Below are positions 1 to 5,998 of a stretch of 7,246 nucleotides of DNA, piece by piece. The notes beneath the pieces were generated by a model. The model was not told the DNA's origin and ran no database searches. It was given only the letters and a program-made list of their open reading frames with translations. Position numbers and translations under genes: made by a program. Position 1 is the first letter of the stretch. The number at the start of each line of letters is the position of its first letter. Origin of the DNA: Pseudomonadota bacterium (lineage in GTDB: Bacteria > Myxococcota > Polyangia > Polyangiales > Polyangiaceae); contig JAEZYO010000722.1 in NCBI GenBank assembly GCA_023419055.1, forward strand, positions 1 through 7,246. The letters run 5' to 3'.

Positions 1-1
1 G

Positions 2-115
2 CTCCGCACCGTCCGAGAGCTGCACGAGCGTAGCCAGAGCTTCTACTGGGTTGGGGCGGCTACGCATGATCGAAAGACGTTCCGTATGGATAGCGTGGAA
101 CCGAGTCGCGTGTAG
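2..115 (+). CDS. Possible C-terminal fragment of an unidentified protein, cut by the left edge
   Basis: Reading from base 2 gives 37 codons without interruption and then a TAG at 113-115. The third codon positions are GC-rich (about 27 of 37) and the second positions are the least GC-rich, which is the coding pattern expected in a GC-rich genome. The bias is strong up to about base 64 and weaker after it. The tail includes FYWVGAATHD, which faintly recalls the end of LssY_C-type domains, but the rest does not follow that family, so I give no function. An alternative is a minus-strand gene starting with the ATG at 67-65 (MRSRPNPVEALATLVQLSDG) and running off the left edge. It has no visible ribosome binding site. 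The two readings overlap, so at most one is likely to be real. Confidence 0.3.
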   Translation, partial: LRTVRELHERSQSFYWVGAATHDRKTFRMDSVEPSRV

Positions 116-218
116 AAGTCATCACACGCAATCTTTCTGCGGGGCCGAGGTGCGACGTGCGCCGACATCGCGTGCGTTCGGCACCGTATGAAGACCGCTT
201 CACGACCTGTCGCGTGCG

Positions 219-228
219 CTTCATGAAG
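219..228. promoter_or_regulatory. Palindrome CTTCATGAAG, possible operator
   Basis: This is a perfect 10-bp palindrome. The same half-sites recur just upstream as TGAAG (189-193) and CTTCA (198-202), and once more as CTTCA at 291-295. Such repetition in an upstream region is what a dimeric repressor or activator site can look like. No regulator gene is in the window to assign to it, and short palindromes also arise by chance. Confidence 0.25.
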
Positions 229-333
229 TCAGAAGTGGGCGCGAGCCTTGCCGAGAACGAGCGTTGACGGTCCGGTCGTTACCGGCAGGGCTTCACGGAT
301 CGCGAAAAGCGCGTGTATTCTGGAGGTTCCGGG

Positions 334-350
334 TTGGCCCGGTCCTTGAA
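334..350 (+). promoter_or_regulatory. Weak sigma-54-like promoter candidate
   Basis: TTGGCCCGGTCCTTGAA resembles the sigma-54 pattern TTGGCAC-N5-TTGCW. It keeps the -24 GG and the ten-base spacing to the -12 element, but has GA instead of the almost invariant GC at -12 and C for A after GGC. A start about 12 bases downstream would fall near 361, leaving a leader of about 20 bases that just includes the ribosome binding site. The -12 mismatch makes this doubtful, and the site also overlaps a GC hairpin at 329-342. Confidence 0.15.
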
Positions 351-363
351 TCGGGGATGTCTC

Positions 364-370
364 GGAGGAG
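364..370 (+). promoter_or_regulatory. Ribosome binding site GGAGGAG
   Basis: A near-perfect Shine-Dalgarno match lies 10 bases before the ATG at 381. It decides the start of the lipoprotein gene in favour of 381 over the in-frame TTG at 264, which would put 39 residues in front of an otherwise standard signal peptide. Confidence 0.8.
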
Positions 371-380
371 CACAGAATTC

Positions 381-1391
381 ATGAGTCATCGTATCCGCTG
401 CACGACCGGAGCCGTTCTCGCCATTTTTGTCGCCGTCGGCGCGAGCGCTTGCACGCTCGAGAAGAAGGACGACGTGGGCGCCTTCCGGGAAGCCATCCCG
501 CAGGCAGAGGCAGTCACGGTGGACGGCCCGGACGCGGTGGCGGGTGAGAGCGGTTCCCGCTCCGGAGGCTCGGGCCTGATGGCCGAGGGCCAGAGCGGCT
601 CGGGAGATCCCGCCTACTGGTACGCCTGGACTCGCGAGGTCCGAGACGGCGTCAACGCGGTCACGGCCGGCGTGCTCGGCTCGGTTTGGTACATCGTCCA
701 CACGGAGCCGACCGAGGTCGCCAAAGACGAGGCGATCTGGGGGCCCTACACGGACGCGCTCGAGCCGGTCACCTGGCGCTTCCGCGTTACCCGCGTGGGT
801 GAGCACACCTACGACTACGTGCTCGAAGGCCGACCGAAGCTCTCGACGAGCGACGGCGACTACGAGGCGGTGCTCCTCGGCAGGGGCTACGGCAAGGAGA
901 GCGAGCGGCACGGCGACGGCACCTTCACCGTGGACCTCGACACCGCGCGCAAGCTCGACCCGTTGAAGCACGAGGGCGAGTCCGGGAGCGTGAAGATCAC
1001 GCACGACCTGCCTCGCGACGTGACGACTCGCCTGAACGCGCTCCCGCGCGTCGTCACCGCCGAGCTCCGACCGGAGGGTGAGCAGTACTTGACCATCAAA
1101 TCCACCGCCAACGAAGACGGCACGGGGCGCCTCGACTGCGACGCGTTCGTGGACATCGACGACAGCAAGGCGACCACGCCCGAGGACGTCACCATCGTCA
1201 GCCGCTGGCAAAACACCGGCGCCGGGCGCGCGGACATCACGATCGCGAACGGCGATCTTCCGGCCGGCACCGAGCTCGTCACGGCGGTCGAGTGCTGGGG
1301 CGCGGACTTCACGCGCGTCTACTACGGCGACGACGTCGACTTCGCGCCGACCGAGGGCGACGAGACGGCCTGCGCGTACGACTCACCGTGA
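381..1391 (+). CDS. Unrecognised lipoprotein, 336 aa
   Basis: The start at 381 follows a strong GGAGGAG site and gives a short n-region (MSHRIR), a hydrophobic core and a signal-peptidase-II-like ending with Cys24 in GASAC. The Ala at -3 is less usual than Leu, so lipidation is likely but not certain. After the Cys comes a charged stretch, then a Gly/Ser-rich linker at about residues 54-75, consistent with a tether from the membrane. The body, from about residue 78 on, is acidic and rich in alternating polar and hydrophobic segments, suggesting a beta-rich domain. Three further cysteines (253, 305, 331) lie in the last third and could form a disulfide. I recognise no domain and no catalytic motif. 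It probably faces the periplasm or cell surface. It is the first of five co-directional genes, 56 bases before the dehydrogenase, with no sign of a terminator between them. Confidence 0.8.
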   Translation: MSHRIRCTTGAVLAIFVAVGASACTLEKKDDVGAFREAIPQAEAVTVDGPDAVAGESGSRSGGSGLMAEGQSGSGDPAYWYAWTREVRDGVNAVTAGVLGSVWYIVHTEPTEVAKDEAIWGPYTDALEPVTWRFRVTRVGEHTYDYVLEGRPKLSTSDGDYEAVLLGRGYGKESERHGDGTFTVDLDTARKLDPLKHEGESGSVKITHDLPRDVTTRLNALPRVVTAELRPEGEQYLTIKSTANEDGTGRLDCDAFVDIDDSKATTPEDVTIVSRWQNTGAGRADITIANGDLPAGTELVTAVECWGADFTRVYYGDDVDFAPTEGDETACAYDSP

Positions 1392-1447
1392 AATTTGACG
1401 CGCGCGGCTCGCCTGCTCGTGAGGGCGTTTCGCGGTAGGCTCGAGTG

Positions 1448-3094
1448 ATGCAAAGCGTCGTCGCTCTCCAGGGATCACGAAGCGCGCCGCCGCGCAACGA
1501 ACCCGTGCTCGATTTTGCTCCCGGCTCGAAAGAGCGCGCCGCGCTCCGCGCGGAGCTCGGGCGTCAATCTTCGGAGATCATCGACCTCCCGCTCGTCATC
1601 GGAGGGCGGGAGGAGCGACCCGGCTCACCCGAAATGGTGAGCGCCCCGCACCGCCACTCCCTGGTGCTCGGCAGGCGCTTCGCGGCGGCTCCCGAGGACG
1701 TCGAAAAGGCGATCGGCTCAGCGCTCGAAGCCAAGCGCGAGTGGGCGGCTCGCTCCCTCGAAGAACGGGCCGCGGTCTTTCTGCGGGCGGCGGATCTGCT
1801 CTCCGGCCCCCGCCGCGCCGAGTTGCTCGCCGCGACCATGCTCAACCAGAGCAAGACACCCTATCAGGCGGAGATCGACGCCGCCTGCGAGCTCGCTGAC
1901 TTCCTGCGCTTCAATGTCTACTTCGCGAAGACCATCGAAGCCGAGTCGCTCGTCAGCCCGGACGGCGTAAAAAACACTTGGGATCACCGGCCGCTCGACG
2001 GGTTCGTGCTGGCGGTCACTCCGTTCAACTTCACGGCGATCGCAGGCAACCTGCCGACCGCCCCGGCGCTGATGGGGAACACGGTCGTTTGGAAGCCGTC
2101 CCCGCTCGCGGCGGTGTCCGCGCACTACCTGTACCGGCTCCTCCAGGAAGCAGGTTTGCCCGACGGCGTGATCAACCTGGTGCAGGGCGACGCGGCGGAG
2201 ATCGTGGAGCAGGTGATCGCGCACCGCGACTTTTCGGGCCTGCACTTCACGGGGTCGACGGCGGTGTTGCGGCACTTGCACCTGCGTATCGCATCGCACT
2301 TGCCGACTTATCGAAGCTATCCGCGCATCGTCGGTGAGAGCGGCGGCAAGGACTTCGTGTTCGCTCACCCGAGCGCCGATGCGGACACGCTCTCGGTTGC
2401 GCTCGTGCGAGGCGCCTACGAGTACCAGGGCCAGAAGTGCTCCGCCGCGTCCCGGGCTTACGTGCCTCGCTCGCTTTGGCCGGCGGTGCGCGAGCGGATG
2501 CTCGCCATGTTGGCTGCGGCGAAGGTGGGTGACCCCGCCGACTTTACCTGCTTCATGGGCGCGTTGATCGGCCGCGGCGCGTTCGAGCGCGTTGCCGGCT
2601 ACCAGGCGCTCGCGAAGGGAGACTCGGCGTGTCGCGTGCTCTTCGGCGGAGGAGCCGACGACCGCGAGGGATTCTTCGTCGAGCCGACGCTGGTCGAGGT
2701 CGACGATCCTCGTCACGCCTTGATGCGTGAAGAAATCTTCGGGCCCGTGCTCGCCGTCTTCGTGTACGACGACGCGCGCCTCGACGACGCGGTCTCGCTC
2801 TGCGAAGGGTCGAGCGACTACGCGCTCACGGGAGCCATTTTCGCAGGCGACGAGGCGGCGATTCAGGATCTGTCCCAGCGCCTGCGCTTCGCTGCCGGAA
2901 ACTTCTACGTGAACGACAAGCCGACCGGCGCCGTGGTCGCGCAGCAGCCGTTCGGGGGGAGCCGGTTGTCGGGCACGAACGACAAGGCGGGGAGTGCGCA
3001 AATGTTGCTTCGCTGGTCCTCTCCACGCGTCATCAAGCGCAATTTCGCTCCACCGCGCGACTTCCGCTACCCACACATGGCAGAAGGCGATTAG
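1448..3094 (+). CDS. pruA: 1-Pyrroline-5-carboxylate (L-glutamate gamma-semialdehyde) dehydrogenase, ALDH4A1 type
   Basis: This enzyme oxidises L-glutamate gamma-semialdehyde, the open form of P5C, to glutamate with NAD+, the second step of proline catabolism in the cytoplasm. The 548 residues show the aldehyde dehydrogenase landmarks in order: VTPFNF with oxyanion Asn194, VVWKPS with Lys216, FTGSTAV of the nucleotide fold, GESGGKDF with Glu297, YQGQKCSAASR with catalytic Cys331, EEIFGPV near 429, and NFYVNDKPTGAVVAQQPFGG towards the end. The Glu-to-Cys spacing of 34 and long shared strings place it with the single-function mitochondrial-type enzyme (ALDH4A1, about 563 aa), not with the bifunctional PutA. 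All key residues are present. ATG at 1448 sits 8 bases after a TAGG; the adjacent GTG at 1445 is the alternative and differs by one residue. No proline dehydrogenase is nearby. The kinase gene starts 14 bases after its stop. Confidence 0.93.
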   Translation: MQSVVALQGSRSAPPRNEPVLDFAPGSKERAALRAELGRQSSEIIDLPLVIGGREERPGSPEMVSAPHRHSLVLGRRFAAAPEDVEKAIGSALEAKREWAARSLEERAAVFLRAADLLSGPRRAELLAATMLNQSKTPYQAEIDAACELADFLRFNVYFAKTIEAESLVSPDGVKNTWDHRPLDGFVLAVTPFNFTAIAGNLPTAPALMGNTVVWKPSPLAAVSAHYLYRLLQEAGLPDGVINLVQGDAAEIVEQVIAHRDFSGLHFTGSTAVLRHLHLRIASHLPTYRSYPRIVGESGGKDFVFAHPSADADTLSVALVRGAYEYQGQKCSAASRAYVPRSLWPAVRERMLAMLAAAKVGDPADFTCFMGALIGRGAFERVAGYQALAKGDSACRVLFGGGADDREGFFVEPTLVEVDDPRHALMREEIFGPVLAVFVYDDARLDDAVSLCEGSSDYALTGAIFAGDEAAIQDLSQRLRFAAGNFYVNDKPTGAVVAQQPFGGSRLSGTNDKAGSAQMLLRWSSPRVIKRNFAPPRDFRYPHMAEGD

Positions 3095-3108
3095 CGTCTT
3101 TCTGCAGG

Positions 3109-5010
3109 TTGTTCGGTCTAGGCCACCTCCTCGTCAGCCCCTGGATCCTCGTGATCCTGGCCGCGGTGATGCTCAACCTGATCGTCGCCGGGCTCGCGCT
3201 CGGAGTGTCTTCGGCCCCCGGCTGGCGGGACCAACGCGGGCTCGTCTTTTTGGCCCTGTCGTGCGCGAGCTACAGCTTCTTCGACATGCATACGTGCGTG
3301 GCCCCGCTCCCGGAGGCGGTGCGCCTCGCCGCCTCGAGCCTGGTGCTCGCCTCCGCGGCTTGCATGATCGTGGCCTGGCTCGTCTACGCCGCCGCCGTGC
3401 GGGGGCGCCCGCTCGAGCGACTCGAGCGCCTGGCCGCGGCCGCGAACCTGCTCGCGGCGTTCGTGGCGCTCGCGCCGGGCGCGGCGTGGACTCACGAGGT
3501 GAAGGTCCGAAGAGTCGAGTTCCTGGGGCTCGAGTTCTGGGATCTCGTTCCCAATCAGATCGGCAATCTATGCCTCGCGGTGATCGCTTTCGGGCTGCTG
3601 GTGGCCGCGCTGCACCAGGTGCGCGACGTCCGAAACGGCCTACCGTACTCGAAATACATGGCGCTCGCGATCGGCCTTTGCGGCGCGGCGGGCCTCCACG
3701 ACATGCTGGTGAGCAACGTCGTCTTCACCTCCGTCTACCTCGGGGAGCTCGGATTTCTCGCAGGCATGGTCACGCTCGCGGTCGGCTTGTCGAGGCGCTT
3801 CATGGCGACGGCGCGCGAGCTCGAGGCGCTGACTCAGAGCCTGGAAGCGCGCGTCGCGGAGCGCACGCGCGAGCTCGCGGTCACGCACGAAGCGCTCGCC
3901 AAGGCCGAGCGCCTCGGAGCCGTCGGGCAGCTCGCCGCCGGGGTGGCGCACGAGATCAACAACCCCGCGAGCGCGATCGCGGCGAACCTCGAGTACCTGT
4001 CGCGCACGCTCCGCGGCGTGCCCGATCCGGAAGCCGAGGCGGCGATGAGCGACGCTTCGGCCTCGATCCGGCGCATCACTCGCATCGTTCGGCAGCTCCT
4101 CGACGTCAGCCGAGTCGCGGCTTCCGGGATGCGCCCCGACGCGACCGCGCCGCTCGCCGAGGTGGTCAAGGCGAGCGTCGAAGCCGCCCGCGCGACGATC
4201 GCCGGTGAGGCCAAGGTCGAGCTCGACGTGCAGCCGCTGCACGTGAGGGCGGAGCGCTACTTCCTCGAGCAGGTGCTCACGAACCTGATCGCCAACGCGG
4301 CGCAGTCGGTGCCGCCTGGACGCGAACCCCGCATCGCCGTCCGCACCGAGATCACGTTGAAGGGGGTCTCGGTCGAGATCGAGGACAACGGGGCCGGCAT
4401 GAGCGACGCGGTGCTCCGCCGCATCGGTGAGCCCTTCTTCTCGACCAAGCCGGTCGGGCAGGGGACGGGGCTCGGGCTCGCGGTCTCCTTCGGGCTCGTC
4501 AAGGCCATGGGCGGCGCGCTCCGCTTCGAGAGCACGCCCGGGGTCGGAACCAAGGCCACGCTCGAGCTCCGCGTCGCGGACGTTCCGAACGTCGATCGAA
4601 CGAGCACGCGCATCAAGACCAGCCCGGCGACGCGCCTCTTGCTCGTGGATGACGACGGCGTCGTGCTCCGTTCGCTCGCGCGGTCCCTGAGGACCAGCTT
4701 CCAAGTGACTCCCGCAGAGTCACTGCACGAAGCCGAGGCGCTGATCGAGCGCCAGGCGTTCGACGTCATCGTGTGCGACGTGATGATGCCGGACGGCGGC
4801 GCTATCGTGCTCCACGCCTGGCTCGAGGAGCACCACCCCGCGTTGCTCGGTCGAATGATCTTCCTCACCGGCGGCGCCAGCAGCACCGAGGCGCGTGAGT
4901 TCCTGAACGCGCAGCAGAAGCCGGTCCTGAAGAAGCCGTTCACGCTCCGAGAGCTCGACGATCTGGTGAGCGAAATCCTCGGCGAGGAGCAAGCGCCGAA
5001 CGGTCCGTAA
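3109..5010 (+). CDS. Seven-helix hybrid sensor histidine kinase with C-terminal receiver domain
   Basis: This is a membrane signalling kinase. Seven hydrophobic segments are visible at about residues 10-32, 43-60, 73-97, 108-127, 151-171, 182-201 and 206-229, with no large periplasmic domain, so the sensing part is the membrane bundle itself. A charged coiled-coil linker (about 232-268) leads to the HisKA dimerisation helix with phospho-acceptor His281 in HEINNP. The ATPase domain has the N box (Asn392, Asn396), G1 DNGAG (426-430), the EPFFSTK F box (441-447) and GQGTGLGL (450-457). The receiver (about 509-625) has the acidic DDD (514-516), phospho-acceptor Asp557 in CDVMMP, Thr587 and Lys609, so it looks active. 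There is no Hpt or output domain. The TTG at 3109 keeps the whole first helix but has no well-spaced ribosome binding site; GTG 3151 or ATG 3169 would remove much of that helix. Coupling to the upstream dehydrogenase stop is plausible. The signal is unknown. Confidence 0.9.
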   Translation: MFGLGHLLVSPWILVILAAVMLNLIVAGLALGVSSAPGWRDQRGLVFLALSCASYSFFDMHTCVAPLPEAVRLAASSLVLASAACMIVAWLVYAAAVRGRPLERLERLAAAANLLAAFVALAPGAAWTHEVKVRRVEFLGLEFWDLVPNQIGNLCLAVIAFGLLVAALHQVRDVRNGLPYSKYMALAIGLCGAAGLHDMLVSNVVFTSVYLGELGFLAGMVTLAVGLSRRFMATARELEALTQSLEARVAERTRELAVTHEALAKAERLGAVGQLAAGVAHEINNPASAIAANLEYLSRTLRGVPDPEAEAAMSDASASIRRITRIVRQLLDVSRVAASGMRPDATAPLAEVVKASVEAARATIAGEAKVELDVQPLHVRAERYFLEQVLTNLIANAAQSVPPGREPRIAVRTEITLKGVSVEIEDNGAGMSDAVLRRIGEPFFSTKPVGQGTGLGLAVSFGLVKAMGGALRFESTPGVGTKATLELRVADVPNVDRTSTRIKTSPATRLLLVDDDGVVLRSLARSLRTSFQVTPAESLHEAEALIERQAFDVIVCDVMMPDGGAIVLHAWLEEHHPALLGRMIFLTGGASSTEAREFLNAQQKPVLKKPFTLRELDDLVSEILGEEQAPNGP

Positions 5011-5044
5011 AATCGCTGGCTCGTCCGGTGTCGGTCTCGGGTGT

Positions 5045-5050
5045 AAAAGG
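5045..5050 (+). promoter_or_regulatory. Ribosome binding site AAAAGG for hemH
   Basis: A purine run lies 6 bases before the ATG at 5057, in a short gap otherwise free of features. It supports 5057 as the start of the ferrochelatase gene. Confidence 0.55.
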
Positions 5051-5056
5051 TCCGTC

Positions 5057-5953
5057 ATGCAGCGCGCGTCGCCGGCCCAGAACTCCGCGGTCTTGTTGGT
5101 CGCTCACGGCACCGTAGAACGACTCTCGGATCTGCCGGCCTTCTTGACCCGCATCCGCCATGGACGCGCGCCGTCCCAGGAGCTCGTCGACGAGGTCACG
5201 CGCCGCTACTCGTTGATCGGGCGCTCGCCGCTGCTCGACGTGACGCGCGCTCAGGCGGAAGGTCTCGCCCGCGCCCTCGACCTGCCGGTGCTCGTCGGAA
5301 TGCGACTCTGGGATCCGAGCGTGGAGGCCGCGTTGCTCGAGGCCGGCCGCGCGGGCGTCGAGAGGCTGTGCCTGCTCCCGCTCGCGCCCTTCAGCGTGCA
5401 CGTGTACCAAAAAGCCGCCGAGCAGTCCGCGCACGCGCTCCGCGAACGAGGCGAACGGGTGCCCGAGCTCGTCGCCGTCGAAGCCTGGGGGGAGGACCAG
5501 CCGTTCGTGGACGCGCACGCCGAGCTGATCCGAGAACACGCGCCGGTTGAGGCGAGCCTGATCCTGACCGCGCACAGTTTGCCGAGCCGAGCGATCGCGG
5601 GCGGGGATCCTTACGATGCGCTCGCGCGAGGGAGCGCGGAGGCCATCGCGCGGAGGCTCGGCCGTCCCTACCACCTCGCCTATCAAAGCCAGGGAGCCGA
5701 CGGCGGTGACTGGCTCGGCCCCGACCTCAGGACCACGTTCGAGCGGCTCGCGCAGCGAGGGGAGCGCCAGATCGCGCTCGCGCCGTTCGGCTTTTTGACC
5801 GAGCACGTGGAAACGCTCTACGACCTCGACGTGGAAGCTCGCTCCTGGGCGGCCGAGCTCGGCCTCGAGCTCACCCGCGTCCCGGCCATCGGTACGCACC
5901 CTGGCCTGATTCAAACTTTGGCCGAAGTGGCGCGCCGGGCCCTGGGCCGATAG
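5057..5953 (+). CDS. hemH: Ferrochelatase (HemH/CpfC family)
   Basis: Ferrochelatase inserts Fe2+ into a porphyrin at the end of haem synthesis. The 298 residues follow the Bacillus-type enzyme (about 310 aa) almost throughout: RIRHGRAP near the start, YSLIGRSPLLDVT, LAPFSVHVYQKAA, TAHSLP with metal-site His173, GGDPYDAL, YQSQGADGGDWLGPDL, and GFLTEHVETLYDLD with catalytic Glu252. The His-to-Glu spacing (79) is close to that in B. subtilis (183 to 264). There is no C-terminal iron-sulfur extension and no membrane anchor, so it should be soluble or peripheral. At the position of B. subtilis Tyr13 this protein has His17 in VAHGT, a string that recalls CbiX-type cobalt chelatases. Whether the substrate is protoporphyrin IX or coproporphyrin III cannot be read from the sequence. 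It lies 46 bases after the kinase and is followed by a lipoprotein-like gene; no other haem gene is in the window. Confidence 0.92.
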   Translation: MQRASPAQNSAVLLVAHGTVERLSDLPAFLTRIRHGRAPSQELVDEVTRRYSLIGRSPLLDVTRAQAEGLARALDLPVLVGMRLWDPSVEAALLEAGRAGVERLCLLPLAPFSVHVYQKAAEQSAHALRERGERVPELVAVEAWGEDQPFVDAHAELIREHAPVEASLILTAHSLPSRAIAGGDPYDALARGSAEAIARRLGRPYHLAYQSQGADGGDWLGPDLRTTFERLAQRGERQIALAPFGFLTEHVETLYDLDVEARSWAAELGLELTRVPAIGTHPGLIQTLAEVARRALGR

Positions 5954-5998
5954 CGAACTCGTGCCGTCGCCTTGCCCAGTGCCGACCGTCAGGGCACG

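Larger units (their letters stand above)
116..363. other. Non-coding upstream region with clustered small inverted repeats
   Basis: No convincing reading frame crosses this stretch and it is less GC-rich than the genes. It contains a TGAAG-4-CTTCA inverted repeat at 189-202, a perfect 10-bp palindrome CTTCATGAAG at 219-228, and a further CTTCA at 291-295. TCGCGTG occurs at 106-112, 168-174 and 210-216, and the last two copies extend to TCGCGTGCG. Two 5-bp GC hairpins lie at 272-285 (CCGGT-CGTT-ACCGG) and 329-342 (CCGGG-TTGG-CCCGG). It probably carries the promoter and control sites for the lipoprotein gene at 381 and perhaps for the whole plus-strand cluster. A TTGACG at 264-269 has no matching -10 box at normal spacing. 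Confidence 0.5.

Noticed and set aside
1..67. Minus-strand gene start at ATG 67-65 running off the left edge
   Set aside because: The 22 codons are plausible but there is no ribosome binding site, and the competing plus-strand frame has better third-position GC and a stop. Neither can be settled without sequence to the left.
264..292. Sigma-70 promoter with TTGACG at 264-269
   Set aside because: No TATAAT-like box is present 16-18 bases downstream; the sequence there is GC-rich.
264..380. N-terminal extension of the first lipoprotein from TTG 264
   Set aside because: The extension would bury a normal lipoprotein signal 39 residues in; a strong ribosome site at 364-370 points to 381.
1395..1441. 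Promoter for pruA with TTGACG at 1395-1400
   Set aside because: The expected -10 position (about 1418-1423) reads CGTGAG, with no better hexamer at acceptable spacing.
1718..3076. 452-codon open frame on the minus strand
   Set aside because: It lies fully opposite the dehydrogenase gene, whose motifs are intact; the translation is Arg/Val/His-rich and shows no recognisable fold.
2994..4208. 404-codon plus-strand frame overlapping pruA and the kinase
   Set aside because: After the first residues it is almost wholly Arg, Gly, Ala and Pro. It overlaps the membrane and HisKA parts of a convincing kinase in another frame.
3640..4704. 354-codon minus-strand frame opposite the kinase
   Set aside because: It is Arg/Asp/Glu-rich low-complexity translation opposite HisKA and ATPase domains with all motifs intact, so it is a shadow.
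5057..5953. Sirohydrochlorin cobaltochelatase (CbiX) instead of ferrochelatase
   Set aside because: The VAHGT start invites this, but RHGRAP, IGRSPL, WLGPDL and EHVETLYD are ferrochelatase signatures and the length fits HemH.
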